Part shown: positions 27,327-36,554 of the stretch, piece after piece
Position numbering within the stretch: the first letter of the stretch is position 1
How the letters are laid out: the number at the start of each line of letters is the position of its first letter
Source of the DNA: Phyllobacterium calauticae
Lineage (GTDB): Bacteria > Pseudomonadota > Alphaproteobacteria > Rhizobiales > Rhizobiaceae
Assembly: GCF_019991125.1 (NCBI RefSeq)
Contig: NZ_JAGENB010000011.1
Span: 33,262 to 97,261 of the forward strand
Length of the DNA: 64,000 nt
Direction of reading: 5' to 3'
Translations under genes and position numbers: made by a program
The notes under the pieces: model-generated
Told to the model about the DNA's origin: nothing
The model's input: the letters and a program-made list of their open reading frames with translations, nothing else
The model's database searches: none

Positions 27327-28793
27327 GTGAAGCTGTTCATTGCAGGCCTGGATACGGAGACAAATACCTTTTCTCCCATACCAACGGGCTATGAGGCATT
27401 CCGTGAAAATCTCATTGCCCACGGCGATGCCACGTCCAGGCCATTGAACTGCTGCTCGTCGCAGATGCATGTCTGGTCGAATGCGGCAGCCGCACGCGGC
27501 TGGAGCGTCGTCGAAAGCCTCTGCGCGGTGGCAGAGCCGGGCGGCACCACCACCCGGACGACCTATGAAGCGTTTCGTGCGGAAATTCTTGCCGACCTTC
27601 AGGCGGCAATGCCCGTTGATGGCGTGCTGCTGGCACTGCACGGCGCCTGCGTTGCCGAGGGTTATGACGATGTCGAAGGCGATCTTCTGTCCCATGTCCG
27701 CAAGATCGTGGGCCCGGATATACCGGTCGGTGCGGAATTGGACCTGCACTGCCACCTGACAAAGACCATGATCGACAACGCCACCATGCTGGTCGCCTAC
27801 AAGGAATATCCGCATACGGACATAGAAGAGCGCGCGGAACATCTTTTCCAGCTGCTGGTCAAGGTGCTCGAGGAGGGCTGCCGTCCGGTGATGGCCGATT
27901 TCGACTGTCGCATGATCGGCATGTTCCGCGTGCATCAGCAGCCGCTGCGCGGGCTGGTTGACCGGATGAAAGCGCTCGAGGGACAGGACGGCATCTTGTC
28001 TGTTTCCTTCTGCCACGGTTTCCCGTGGGGCGATGTCGCGGATGTCGGCGCAAAGATGCTGGTGGTGGCGGATCGCGACATCGGCAAGGCGCAGGCGCTG
28101 GCGACGGCGTTTGGCCAGGAAATATTCGCGCTGCGAAAGGAACTCAAACCGGAACACAGCAGCATTGACGAAGCGCTCGACCAGGCACTGGAGGTGCAGC
28201 ACGGCACGGTTGTGCTTGCCGACGTATCGGACAATGCGGGTGGCGGTGCCCCCGGAGATTCGACATTCGTGCTCAGGCGCGTCATCGAACGGGGCATCAA
28301 GGATGTTGCCAGCTGCCTCTATTGGGATCCCATCGCCGTCCGGCTTTGCCACGAAGCCGGGGAAGGCGCGGTGCTTCCCCTGCGGATCGGCGGCAAGATC
28401 GGCGAGGCATCCGGCCAGCCGCTTGACCTGACGGTGACCGTACGGCGTCTTGCCTCCGGCATCACCCAGCGTTTCGGCATTGTTCCGCTGTCCATCGGCG
28501 ATGCCGCCTGGGTCAGTTGCGATGGGGTCGACATCATCCTCAACAGCCTACGCACCCAGACGTTTCATCCGGAATGCATGACAGCGCTCGGGCTTGACCC
28601 CTCCACCCGGAAAATCGTCATCGTCAAATCAAGCAATCACTTCCGCGCCGGATTTGAGCCGATCGCCAGCAAAATTCTTTACATCGCCGCACCGGGCGCA
28701 TTGCAGCCGCACTTTGAAGACCTGCCCTATACAAAACTGAAGAACAGCTATTGGCCAAGGGTGGAAAACCCCTTTGCCACCGCCATAGCTTAG
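27327..28793 (+). CDS. M81 family metallopeptidase (MlrC-like)
   Basis: 488-residue protein of the M81 family, founded on MlrC, which degrades linearised microcystin, a peptide with D-residues. N-terminal domain begins KLFIAGLDTETNTFSP; the probable metal site reads ELDLHCHLT with KEYPHTDIEERA following; the C-terminal domain has LADVSDNAGGGAPGDST and IVKSSNHFRAGFEPIA, all typical. The start is GTG with a GGAGG box 6 bases upstream. Single gene divergent from the M55 operon and sharing its palindromic promoter element. Most relatives are uncharacterised, so substrate is inferred from context. Confidence 0.88.
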   Translation: MKLFIAGLDTETNTFSPIPTGYEAFRENLIAHGDATSRPLNCCSSQMHVWSNAAAARGWSVVESLCAVAEPGGTTTRTTYEAFRAEILADLQAAMPVDGVLLALHGACVAEGYDDVEGDLLSHVRKIVGPDIPVGAELDLHCHLTKTMIDNATMLVAYKEYPHTDIEERAEHLFQLLVKVLEEGCRPVMADFDCRMIGMFRVHQQPLRGLVDRMKALEGQDGILSVSFCHGFPWGDVADVGAKMLVVADRDIGKAQALATAFGQEIFALRKELKPEHSSIDEALDQALEVQHGTVVLADVSDNAGGGAPGDSTFVLRRVIERGIKDVASCLYWDPIAVRLCHEAGEGAVLPLRIGGKIGEASGQPLDLTVTVRRLASGITQRFGIVPLSIGDAAWVSCDGVDIILNSLRTQTFHPECMTALGLDPSTRKIVIVKSSNHFRAGFEPIASKILYIAAPGALQPHFEDLPYTKLKNSYWPRVENPFATAIA

Positions 28794-28804
28794 AGCGCCT
28801 GGAA

Positions 28805-28833
28805 ACGCCGCAGATCAAAGCGAACTGCGGCGT
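28805..28833. terminator. Bidirectional stem-loop between M81 gene and dppF
   Basis: ACGCCGCAG and CTGCGGCGT form a 9-bp perfect stem with an 11-base loop in the 47-bp gap between two convergent genes, the expected place for a shared terminator. Confidence 0.6.
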
Positions 28834-28840
28834 GTCCAAG

Positions 28841-29836
28841 CTACGCGGGAATGTGCAGGTGGCAGCGCGCCTGATGAGGGGACGCCTTTTCCGCGCCGGC
28901 CTTGCGCACAGTCAAAAGCGCTTGCGGCAATTCGCATCCCGGCACGGCGGACCCGCACCGTTCGCGATAGTAGCACCCTGCGGGCAGACGACGGTTGTTC
29001 GGAAGCTCACCGGTAAGGCTGGCATCCACGTCAAGAAGAGAGTTTTTCAAACTGGGAACGCTGGCGAGCAAGGTCCGGGTATAGGGGTGCGCTGGATCGT
29101 CAAACACCGCCTCCGCCGTCCCCGTTTCAACGATCTGGCCAAGATACATGACGGCAACCCGGTCGCAGAAGTGACGGACCAGCGACACGTCATGCGAGAT
29201 GAACAGATAGGAAAGCCCAAGCTCGCGCTGCAGCTTCAAGAGCAGATTGATGATCTGGGCCTGCACCGACACGTCCAGTGCCGATGTCGGCTCATCGAGG
29301 ATCAGAAGCTCGGGGTCCGTGCTCAGAGCCCGGGCAATGGCGATGCGCTGGCGCTGCCCTCCGGAAAACTCGTGCGGCAGGCGGTCGAGCTGGTCGCTTC
29401 TCAACCCGACGGAGATGGCAAGTTCTTCCGCCCGCGCCCGCAAGGCAGCCGTCGGCATGCCTCCCCTGATATGCAGCGGTTCCGTGATCAGGCGCCAGAC
29501 CGGCAACCGCGGATCAAGCGACGATTGCGGGTCCTGAAAGACGATCTGCATCTTCTGCCGGAGATCGCGCTTGAGCGTGCCGTTTGCACCGGCAAAATCA
29601 TGCCCGTCCACCAGCACTCTGCCGCTCGTCAGCCCCACCAGGCCGATCACGGCCTGAACAAGCGTGCTCTTGCCGCAGCCGGATTCCCCGACGATGCCGA
29701 GGCTTTCGCCCGGCAGCACGCAGAGATCCACATTGTTGACGGCATGGACCTGCGATGTCACCCGCCCGTACCAGTTTGTTGCTCCGGGAAACCGGACGGT
29801 GAGATTTTCAACGCTGAGGAGAGGTGCTGCTTTCAC
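28841..29836 (-). CDS. dppF: Peptide ABC importer ATP-binding protein (DppF type)
   Basis: 331-residue ATPase. Walker [11 protein letters not shown]-loop IVFQDPQSSLDPRL, signature [14 protein letters not shown], Walker [14 protein letters not shown] and H-loop ISHDVSL are intact; the C-terminal oligopeptide-transporter extension is present (DDPAHPYTRTLLASVP and a region with several cysteines, CYYRERCGSAVPGC). It overlaps the upstream dppD-like gene by four bases. Last gene of the binding-protein/dppBCDF operon. Confidence 0.92.
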   Translation of the reverse strand: MKAAPLLSVENLTVRFPGATNWYGRVTSQVHAVNNVDLCVLPGESLGIVGESGCGKSTLVQAVIGLVGLTSGRVLVDGHDFAGANGTLKRDLRQKMQIVFQDPQSSLDPRLPVWRLITEPLHIRGGMPTAALRARAEELAISVGLRSDQLDRLPHEFSGGQRQRIAIARALSTDPELLILDEPTSALDVSVQAQIINLLLKLQRELGLSYLFISHDVSLVRHFCDRVAVMYLGQIVETGTAEAVFDDPAHPYTRTLLASVPSLKNSLLDVDASLTGELPNNRRLPAGCYYRERCGSAVPGCELPQALLTVRKAGAEKASPHQARCHLHIPA

Positions 29837-30852
29837 GACGGAACCTCGCTCGACGGCAGGGATGGATGGCCGGCCCGTTGCCAGCAGGAGACGGCCTGCC
29901 CGCCCGGCAGGGCGGTTTCATGCGGTTTCTCCATACATCTCGTATCAGCCTCCGGGCATCGCGGCCGGTAAAAACATCCGGGCGGCGGATCGAGGAGATT
30001 GGGCACCGTGCCGGGAATGGACTCCAGCGGCTCCTTTGGCCGGACACGTTCGGGCAGGCAGCGCAGAAGCGCCCGGGTATAGGGATGCTGCGGCCGGTCG
30101 AGGACCGCGCGGGTCGGCCCTGACTCCACGATGCGCCCGGCATACATGATGTAAAGCCGGTCGCAGATTTGCGATACCACGGCGATATTGTGGGATATGA
30201 ACACCACCGATGTTCCGGTCCGTCGCGCCCGCCCCTGAATAAGCCGCAGGATCGCCGCTTGGACTGTGACGTCCAGAGCCGTTGTCGGTTCGTCGGCGAT
30301 GATCAGGCCCGGATTGCAGGAGAACGCCATGGCGATGAGCACCCGCTGGCGCATGCCGCCCGACAGTTCAAAGGGATAGGCCTGCATGATGCGGGCGGGC
30401 TCGGGGATCAGCATATCGGCCAGAATGTTGACCGCCACCGCTTCGGCCGCTTTTCTACCAAGCGCTTCGTGACGCCGAATGACGCTCACCAGCTGCTGGC
30501 CGATCCGGATCGTCGGGTTGAGCGCATTCATGGGTTCCTGGAAAATGGTCGAAACCAGTTTACCGCGAACCTGCTGAAGCTCCTCTTCGTCCATCGCCAT
30601 CGGATCGCGCCCGAAGAGACGAATGCTCCCTTGCGTGATCTTATACCGGCCTTCCGGCAACAGACGCGTGGCCGCCATGGTGCTGACGGACTTGCCGCAG
30701 CCTGACTCGCCGACCAGACCAACGATTTCAGCATTTCCCACCTTGATCGTCACGCCATCCAGCGCCTTGATGGCACCGGCATAGGTCGGAAATTCGAGCG
30801 AAAGGTTTTCGATGCTCAATGCGTGCGGACGCTGTACGCTGTGTGCCGTCAT
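29833..30852 (-). CDS. dppD: Peptide ABC importer ATP-binding protein (DppD type)
   Basis: 339-residue ATPase partner of DppF. Walker [11 protein letters not shown]-loop [11 protein letters not shown], signature [14 protein letters not shown], Walker [15 protein letters not shown]-loop ISHNIAV. The C-terminal Cys-rich segment ([17 protein letters not shown]) is the one that carries an Fe-S cluster in characterised DppD proteins. One-base overlap with the upstream permease gene, four-base overlap with dppF. Confidence 0.92.
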   Translation of the reverse strand: MTAHSVQRPHALSIENLSLEFPTYAGAIKALDGVTIKVGNAEIVGLVGESGCGKSVSTMAATRLLPEGRYKITQGSIRLFGRDPMAMDEEELQQVRGKLVSTIFQEPMNALNPTIRIGQQLVSVIRRHEALGRKAAEAVAVNILADMLIPEPARIMQAYPFELSGGMRQRVLIAMAFSCNPGLIIADEPTTALDVTVQAAILRLIQGRARRTGTSVVFISHNIAVVSQICDRLYIMYAGRIVESGPTRAVLDRPQHPYTRALLRCLPERVRPKEPLESIPGTVPNLLDPPPGCFYRPRCPEADTRCMEKPHETALPGGQAVSCWQRAGHPSLPSSEVPS

Positions 30853-31745
30853 TATCTCGTCCCCAATCGCGGATCCAGCATGTCGCGGATGCCGTCACCC
30901 AGAAGATTGCAGCCCATGGCCGTCACCAGAATTGCCAGCCCGGGAAACGTTCCGTACCACCACTGATCCAAGATGAAACTCCTGCCACTGCTGACGAGCG
31001 CGCCCCATTCTGCCGTTGGCGGCTGCGCGCCAAGGCCAATGAAACTGAGCGCCGCAGCGATGAGGACAATGCCGCCGAGATCGAGCGTTGCCTGCACGAT
31101 CAGCGGCGAAAGTGCATTCGGCAGCATATGCCAGCGCAGGATGTAGAGATTGGAGGCTCCGAACGTTCGGGATGCCTTGACGAAAACTCGCTCGCGCAGC
31201 GAGAGCGTCTGGCCACGCGCCAGCCTGACATAGGCTGGTATACGCACGATCGCCACCGCCAGCATCGAATTGAAAAGGCTTGGGCCGAGGGCGGCCGCCA
31301 ATGCCATGGCAAGCACCAGTGCAGGCAAGGCCAGGACGACGTCCATGATGCGCATCATGGCGCTGTCGAAAATTCCGCCGGCAATTCCCGACAGGCAACC
31401 CAGAAACACGCCGATGCTCATGGAAATGAGCACGATCATGAAGGCAGCACCGCAGGACGCGCGTGAGCCGTAGACAACCCGGGAGAACAGGTCCCTGCCG
31501 ACTTCATCCGTGCCGAACCAATGGGCTGCGCTCGGCGGCATCAGCCGCGCCGACAGCATGACCTTGTTGGGGTCATACGGCGCGATGAAGGGAGCGCCGA
31601 CGATCATGATGACAAGCAGCGTAATGATCAGCAACCCGACCAGTGTCAGCGGGCTGCGCCGCGTCAGATACCAGAGAAAATGCAGTCGCGAGCGCTTCGA
31701 CACGCGGCCTGCAGCGGTTTGATCTTCGGGATTGATTGCAACCAT
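30852..31745 (-). CDS. dppC: Peptide ABC importer permease (DppC type)
   Basis: 297-residue permease of standard DppC length. First helix at about residues 32-56, then HWFGTDEVGRDLFSRVVYGSRAS and five more helices; EAA loop FVKASRTFGASNLYILRWHMLPN. It overlaps dppB by one base and dppD by one base. Confidence 0.92.
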   Translation of the reverse strand: MVAINPEDQTAAGRVSKRSRLHFLWYLTRRSPLTLVGLLIITLLVIMIVGAPFIAPYDPNKVMLSARLMPPSAAHWFGTDEVGRDLFSRVVYGSRASCGAAFMIVLISMSIGVFLGCLSGIAGGIFDSAMMRIMDVVLALPALVLAMALAAALGPSLFNSMLAVAIVRIPAYVRLARGQTLSLRERVFVKASRTFGASNLYILRWHMLPNALSPLIVQATLDLGGIVLIAAALSFIGLGAQPPTAEWGALVSSGRSFILDQWWYGTFPGLAILVTAMGCNLLGDGIRDMLDPRLGTR

Positions 31746-32770
31746 TATCCCACCTCCCGGATTTGCGGATCAGCAAGCATGTAAGCCAGGTCGATCACCA
31801 GATTGATGAGGACGTAGCCGATGGAGGCAACCACGGTGAATCCCATGATGGCCGGGAAATCCAGGGTCTGGATCGACGTCACCACGTAGGTGCCCATGCC
31901 CGGCCAGGCGAAGATGGTTTCGGTGAGCACGGCCCCGTAGAGCAGATCGCCCAAGGCAAGACCGAGCAGCGTGATCGAGGGTATCAGCGCATTGCGCAAG
32001 GCATGGTTGAAAATGACGACCCTGCGCCGCAGGCCGCTTGCCCGGGCGGTGCGGATATAGTCTTCCTGCAGCACATCCAGCATCGACGCGCGGATCTGCC
32101 GCGTAATGACACCGAGATTGGCGAAGGCCAGCACGAAGGTCGGCAGAATGAGATGCCGCACGGCACTGAGAAACGCGTCAAACCGGCCCTCAAGCAAGGT
32201 ATCGATCAGGAAGAAGCCGGTGACACGCTGCGGTACGGCAAAGGCCATGGCGAGCCTGCCGCTTCCCGGCAGAATCTGCAATTTGGCATAGAACAGGAGG
32301 ATAACCACCATGCCGAACCAGAAGACCGGCATCGAAATACCGCACACCGAGATTGTGCGGGCAATCTGGTCGATCGGGCCATCCTTGTAGATCGCCGAGA
32401 AAACCCCGAGCGGCACGCCGATCAGGACCGCCAGCACAAGCGAGAGAATGCCAAGCTCCAGTGTAGCCGGCAGAAAGGTCGCGATGTCGGCGGCCACCGG
32501 CCGCCGCGTTCGCAGCGACGTTCCAAGATCGCCGTGCAGCAGGCTGCGCACATAGATGACGAACTGATCGGTGACCGGCCGGTCGAGCCCCAGATCGCGC
32601 CGCACATTCTCCAGCGTTTCCGCACTCGCCCGGTCTCCGGCGATCAGGCGTGCGGGATCGCCGGGTATCAGATGCGAAATGGCGAAGGTAATGATGGCAA
32701 CGCCGAAGACGACGAAGAACAACAGGATGAGGCGCGGAACGATAATTCGAGTGATTGTCATGAACATCAA
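31745..32770 (-). CDS. dppB: Peptide ABC importer permease (DppB type)
   Basis: 341-residue permease with the typical N-terminal helix (ILLFFVVFGVAIITFAISHLIPGDPARL), about six helices in total and EAA loop YIRTARASGLRRRVVIFNHALRNALIP. First of four overlapping transporter genes, separated from the preceding binding-protein gene by 169 bp containing two strong stem-loops. Confidence 0.92.
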   Translation of the reverse strand: MMFMTITRIIVPRLILLFFVVFGVAIITFAISHLIPGDPARLIAGDRASAETLENVRRDLGLDRPVTDQFVIYVRSLLHGDLGTSLRTRRPVAADIATFLPATLELGILSLVLAVLIGVPLGVFSAIYKDGPIDQIARTISVCGISMPVFWFGMVVILLFYAKLQILPGSGRLAMAFAVPQRVTGFFLIDTLLEGRFDAFLSAVRHLILPTFVLAFANLGVITRQIRASMLDVLQEDYIRTARASGLRRRVVIFNHALRNALIPSITLLGLALGDLLYGAVLTETIFAWPGMGTYVVTSIQTLDFPAIMGFTVVASIGYVLINLVIDLAYMLADPQIREVG

Positions 32771-32823
32771 TCCTCATTTCGTGCAGGTTATGCTGAGTCA
32801 CATCATGGAAATGCGCGCATCCC

Positions 32824-32893
32824 TTCCGTCCTGTTCGGACGGAACCCGATAATCCTCCTGTCCCTCGCGTTGCGTGAACGCCAAGGACAGGAG
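32824..32893 (-). other. Two tandem intercistronic stem-loops between the binding-protein gene and dppB
   Basis: TTCCGTCC/GGACGGAA (32824-32831 with 32837-32844) is an 8-bp stem with a 5-base loop. CTCCTGTCC/GGACAGGAG (32855-32863 with 32885-32893) is a 9-bp stem whose 21-base interior contains a further GCGT/ACGC helix. Both lie downstream of the binding-protein gene in its reading direction and before dppB, so they probably limit read-through or protect the upstream mRNA. Confidence 0.7.
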
Positions 32894-32939
32894 TTTCAAC
32901 TGACGAAATGTCAGGCCGGGTGGTCACGCCGGCGTCCGG

Positions 32940-34481
32940 CTATTCCTTCTTGGACATTGTCGCGAAGTTGTAGACCTGGATCAGCATCGGGTTATAGACA
33001 TAACCCTGGACTGCGGCCCGGCGCGCAAAAATATCATTCTTCTGAATGAGATAGAGATAAGGCGCATCCTGCGTGGAAAGCGTCTGGGCTTCCAGATAGA
33101 GCTTTTCACGCTTGGCCTGATCAACCGTGCTGGCCGCCTCCTGCACGAGGCTTGTTACCTTGGCATTATCATAGAATGCGCGATTGCCCGGTCCGCCCAT
33201 TTTCGCCGGGTCGAACCAATAGTTCATGAACATGTAGGGATCGGCAAAATCCGGTGTCCAGGCACCCGGGGCAAGGTCGTAATTGCCCTTGGCCGCCATT
33301 TCGCGCTTTGTCGTATCAGCCACCGCCTGCAGATCCAGCTTGATGCCGATTTCGGCAAGACTGGCCTGCAGGGCAAGGCCGACCGGCTCCCACGAAGTAT
33401 CGGCCTGGGAGAACGTATAGGTCAGATGAACATTGGACTGGCCCGCTTCCTTCATCAGTGCCTGGGCTTTTTCGATGTTGTAGCTGTACTGGAAACCTGC
33501 GGGATCATGGCCCCACATTCCATCGGGCACGGCTCCGCGCATTTGCACGGCCTGCCCCTGCATGATGCCATCCACGATGCCCTTATAGTCAACGGCATAG
33601 GAAATCGCCTGGCGGACGCGGACGTCATCCAGCGGTGGACGCTTGTTGTTGAGGTAGACGTAGCTGACATAGAGGCTCGGATTGCTCTCGACAACAATCG
33701 AGGGATCCTTCTTCAGGGCTTCCGCCTGATCGACGGGCACCTGCTCGATGATATCTGCGTCACCATTGACGAGTTGAAGGCGGCGGGCGGAAACTTCCCC
33801 CATGACCCGGATGACGACCTGCTTCAGGGCAGGTGCCGGCCCGGAAAAATGCGGATTGCGGTCAAGCACGATGCTCTGATTGCGCTCCCAGCTCGAAATC
33901 CTGTAAGCGCCGCTCCCCGCAGAGTGCTCGACGAGCCAGGCCTTGGCCATGTCGCCGTTGACTTCGTGCTCCATCACCTTCGGATTGACAATCGCCGCAC
34001 CCGAAACCGCAAGGGTCGACAGGAACGGAGCGAAAGGCGACGACAACACGAATTTCACCGTCATCGGATCGACGACCTGCACTTCCTTCAGCACGGGAAA
34101 TGAATCGGACGGTCCGGCCTTGAGCTTCATCAGGCGATCGAAACTGAATTTGACCGCCGCCGCATCAACGGCTGTGCCATCATCGAATTTATGGCCCGCG
34201 GCGAGCTTGATCGTCCACACCAGATTGGCGTCATCGACGGACCAGCTCTCGGCAAGTTCGGGAACAACCTCGGTGGTCGCTCCTTTATACGCAACCAGAT
34301 GTTCGTAGGCTGCGTAGATCAGCGTATAGCCGCTGTTGCTGATTTCCACGCCCGGGTCCGCAGTCGGCGGATCCTCGGCGCGCGCAAGAACCAGGACGTC
34401 GGCGGCGGCCATGGCGCTGCTGCTGACCGACGTGGCAAGCAACAGGGCAAGCCCAATTTTTTTCCAATGTGAGAAAACCAT
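32940..34481 (-). CDS. dppA: DppA-type peptide-binding periplasmic protein, second copy
   Basis: 513-residue receptor for the dppBCDF transporter. Signal peptide at about residues 1-26 (LALLLATSVSSSAMAAA). Typical SBP_bac_5 sequence: VLVLARAEDPPTADPGVEISNSGYTLIYAAYEHL, GHKFDDGTAVDAAAVKFSFDRLM, HSAGSGAYRISSWERNQSIVLDRNPHF. The ATG at 34481 begins the signal peptide and has AGAGGG upstream; a start 17 codons earlier would put charged residues in front of the signal. Its promoter region carries GGAAAAT-type elements like the other promoters of this block. Note the second cysteine pair typical of E. coli DppA is not evident. Confidence 0.9.
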   Translation of the reverse strand: MVFSHWKKIGLALLLATSVSSSAMAAADVLVLARAEDPPTADPGVEISNSGYTLIYAAYEHLVAYKGATTEVVPELAESWSVDDANLVWTIKLAAGHKFDDGTAVDAAAVKFSFDRLMKLKAGPSDSFPVLKEVQVVDPMTVKFVLSSPFAPFLSTLAVSGAAIVNPKVMEHEVNGDMAKAWLVEHSAGSGAYRISSWERNQSIVLDRNPHFSGPAPALKQVVIRVMGEVSARRLQLVNGDADIIEQVPVDQAEALKKDPSIVVESNPSLYVSYVYLNNKRPPLDDVRVRQAISYAVDYKGIVDGIMQGQAVQMRGAVPDGMWGHDPAGFQYSYNIEKAQALMKEAGQSNVHLTYTFSQADTSWEPVGLALQASLAEIGIKLDLQAVADTTKREMAAKGNYDLAPGAWTPDFADPYMFMNYWFDPAKMGGPGNRAFYDNAKVTSLVQEAASTVDQAKREKLYLEAQTLSTQDAPYLYLIQKNDIFARRAAVQGYVYNPMLIQVYNFATMSKKE

Positions 34482-34555
34482 TTTAGACCCTCTGAGGTTC
34501 GGCGGACTCGAACGGCGCCTTGTTTCCGGCAATTTATCCGCACAATCAGAATAGG

Positions 34556-34591
34556 TAATGATTTTCCTAAGCGCAACTTATTTTCTTATCG
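34556..34591 (-). promoter_or_regulatory. GGAAAAT-type elements upstream of the second binding-protein gene
   Basis: Read on the minus strand, TTAGGAAAATCATTA (34556-34570) and ATAAGAAAATAAGTT (34575-34589) are tandem elements about 19 bp apart, 75-108 bp upstream of the gene start; the second overlaps the last codons of the XRE-cupin gene. They resemble the elements at 27288-27306 and 35315-35354 but are less palindromic. Confidence 0.45.
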
Positions 34592-35252
34592 TACTAGTCT
34601 TGCGCTGGTTCTTGGATTTCTTTTTCAAATTTGAAACCTCGCCATCGGCGCCGATCAGTGAGTTGATCAGCTCCTTTTCAGAGGTCGAGCAAACACAGAG
34701 AATCCGCGCCGGGGTCTCGCTGACGGAAAGATAGGCGTGCCCCATGGAAGCATCGAAATAGACTGAATCGCCGGCTTTCAACGTCGCTGGCTCATAGTGT
34801 TCCGTATGCAGTTCCAACGCGCCTTCAACGACATAGGTATATTCCTGACCGTCATGGCGGACGAATTCACCAAATTCCTCCATTGTCCTGGCATGCAGAA
34901 CGGCAAGGATCGGCACCATGGATTTCTTGGATATTTCCGTGCAAAGGTAGAGATAGTCATAGTTGCCGGTCTGGATCAGCCGCCCCTCTCCTTGCCGGCT
35001 TATGGCGCGGCGCCCCAAAAGATTGGGGGCGGAATCCACAGGCCTTGTGCCGAAAAGCTCAACAATATCGACGCCCAGCCCCGCTGCGAGTTGAACCAGA
35101 CGATCATAGGTCAAGGACATCTGATTGTTCTCGACCTTGGAAAGCGTCGACACCGCAAGCCCGGTCATTTCGCTCACTTCCAACAAAGTCCAATGCTTGC
35201 GAACGCGAATGTCCCGAAGAAAGTCACCCAAGCCAGTTTTCTGATCGGTCAT
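34578..35252 (-). CDS. XRE-family regulator with C-terminal cupin
   Basis: 224-residue regulator. The N-terminal XRE helix-turn-helix spans about residues 9-66 (VRKHWTLLEVSEMTGLAVSTLSKVENNQMSLTYDRLVQLAAGLGVDIVELF) and a small-molecule-binding cupin covers about 110-195 (RHDGQEYTYVVEGALELHTE, LKAGDSVYFDASMGHAYLS). A basic tail (KKKSKNQRKTSTIRK) is unusual for the family. It sits between the dpp operon and the divergent D-amino-acid dehydrogenase gene. Regulators of this build often control amino-acid or polyamine catabolism; here it is the only regulator in a 14-kb block with shared promoter elements. Confidence 0.9.
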   Translation of the reverse strand: MTDQKTGLGDFLRDIRVRKHWTLLEVSEMTGLAVSTLSKVENNQMSLTYDRLVQLAAGLGVDIVELFGTRPVDSAPNLLGRRAISRQGEGRLIQTGNYDYLYLCTEISKKSMVPILAVLHARTMEEFGEFVRHDGQEYTYVVEGALELHTEHYEPATLKAGDSVYFDASMGHAYLSVSETPARILCVCSTSEKELINSLIGADGEVSNLKKKSKNQRKTSTIRK

Positions 35253-35314
35253 TGTAATTCTATCATCCTACAATTTATCGCGATTTACGCTACTACAGCC
35301 CGCCTACCGACGCG

Positions 35315-35354
35315 ATAAGGAAAATTTACTTGATCATTAGGAAAATTAAGTTTC
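35315..35354. promoter_or_regulatory. Tandem operator candidates before the D-amino-acid dehydrogenase gene
   Basis: ATAAGGAAAATTTACTT (35315-35331) and ATTAGGAAAATTAAGTTTC (35336-35354) place two GGAAAATT cores exactly 21 bp (two helical turns) apart. The second contains GAAAATTAAGTTTC, one base away from the perfect palindrome at 27293-27306. They lie 27-66 bp upstream of the dehydrogenase start and about 63-102 bp upstream of the XRE-cupin start, so they could serve both. Confidence 0.55.
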
Positions 35355-35380
35355 TTATGCGCTAAATTCGGGAGCGATAC

Positions 35381-36526
35381 ATGTTCGATTTCATTATCAT
35401 TGGCGGTGGCATTGCCGGCGCTTCGGCAGCCTACGAACTGGCCGCCAAATCATCCGTGCTTCTTGTCGAGCGCGAGTCCCATTGTGGATATCACACCACG
35501 GGACGATCCGCAGCGCTCTTTTCCGAAACCTACGGCAATGCCGCCATCCGCGCGCTCACCCGGGCAAGCCGCAGCATGTATGAAATGCCGCCGGAGGGTT
35601 TTGCCCAGAATGAACTGCTCAGCCCCCGCTCCGTCCTTTATATCGCCCGGGACGATCAGCGCGATGGTATCGCGGCCATGTCCGATATCCTCGGCTCCAG
35701 CGGAAAAACCTCTCCGGTCATGACACCTGCCGATATATGCAGGCGCGTATCGATCATCCGTCCCGACTATGTCGCCTGCGGGCTGCTGGACGAGAGCTCC
35801 CGGGATATCGACGTCCACGCCCTGCATCAGGGATATTTGAAAGGTGCGCGCGCCCGTGGCGCCAGCATCGCAACGTCGGCGGACGTGCTTGCGCTGAAAC
35901 GGACCTCGACAGGCTGGGATATTGCGACATCGAATGGTGCGTTCCACGGCACAACGGTCATCAATGCTGCGGGCGCCTGGGCCGATGAGGTGGCGGCAGC
36001 GGCCGGGGCGGCCCGGATCGGCCTGACGCCGCTGCGCCGGACGGCGATGATTTTGGATGCGCCAGAGGGTGTCGATGTCTCCTCCTGGCCGCTCGTTCTC
36101 GACGTTGACGAGGAATTCTACTTCAAACCGGAAGCGGGCAAGCTGCTGGCGTCCCCGGCCGACGAAACACCGAGCGAGCCCTGCGACGCACAAGCCGACG
36201 AGATGGATGTGGCCATCGCCGTCGACCGCATCCAGCAGGCGGCCGATCTGCCGGTCCGTTCCATATCGCGGCGATGGGCTGGCCTGCGGACTTTTGCCGC
36301 CGACAGAAGCCCGGTCGTTGGCTACGATCCCACGCTCGCCAACTTTTTCTGGCTTGCCGGCCAAGGCGGTTATGGCATACAGACCGCTCCGGCGCTGGCA
36401 AAGGTGGCGGCGGCGCTTGCCTGTCACGAGGCCGTGCCAGACACCATCCTTGAAGCCGGTTTCGACGCGGGGTCCGTTTCCCCCGCGCGAAAGGAACTCC
36501 AATCACTTCAACGGCTGCAAGCCTGA
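35381..36526 (+). CDS. FAD-dependent D-amino-acid dehydrogenase (DauA/D-arginine dehydrogenase-like)
   Basis: 381-residue flavoenzyme of the DAO fold. FAD motif FIIIGGGIAGASAAYELA at residues 4-21, HTTGRSAALFSETYG next, then LDVDEEFYFKPEAGKLLASPADETP and the C-terminal FFWLAGQGGYGIQTAPA. The latter two segments closely resemble Pseudomonas aeruginosa D-arginine dehydrogenase DauA, which oxidises many D-amino acids to 2-oxo acids. No signal peptide. A GGGAG box precedes the ATG. The PLP enzyme gene follows after 28 bases; together they would remove D-residues released by the peptidases. Confidence 0.85.
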   Translation: MFDFIIIGGGIAGASAAYELAAKSSVLLVERESHCGYHTTGRSAALFSETYGNAAIRALTRASRSMYEMPPEGFAQNELLSPRSVLYIARDDQRDGIAAMSDILGSSGKTSPVMTPADICRRVSIIRPDYVACGLLDESSRDIDVHALHQGYLKGARARGASIATSADVLALKRTSTGWDIATSNGAFHGTTVINAAGAWADEVAAAAGAARIGLTPLRRTAMILDAPEGVDVSSWPLVLDVDEEFYFKPEAGKLLASPADETPSEPCDAQADEMDVAIAVDRIQQAADLPVRSISRRWAGLRTFAADRSPVVGYDPTLANFFWLAGQGGYGIQTAPALAKVAAALACHEAVPDTILEAGFDAGSVSPARKELQSLQRLQA

Positions 36527-36554
36527 TATCTCGCGGCATCAAAGGGACCGGCTG

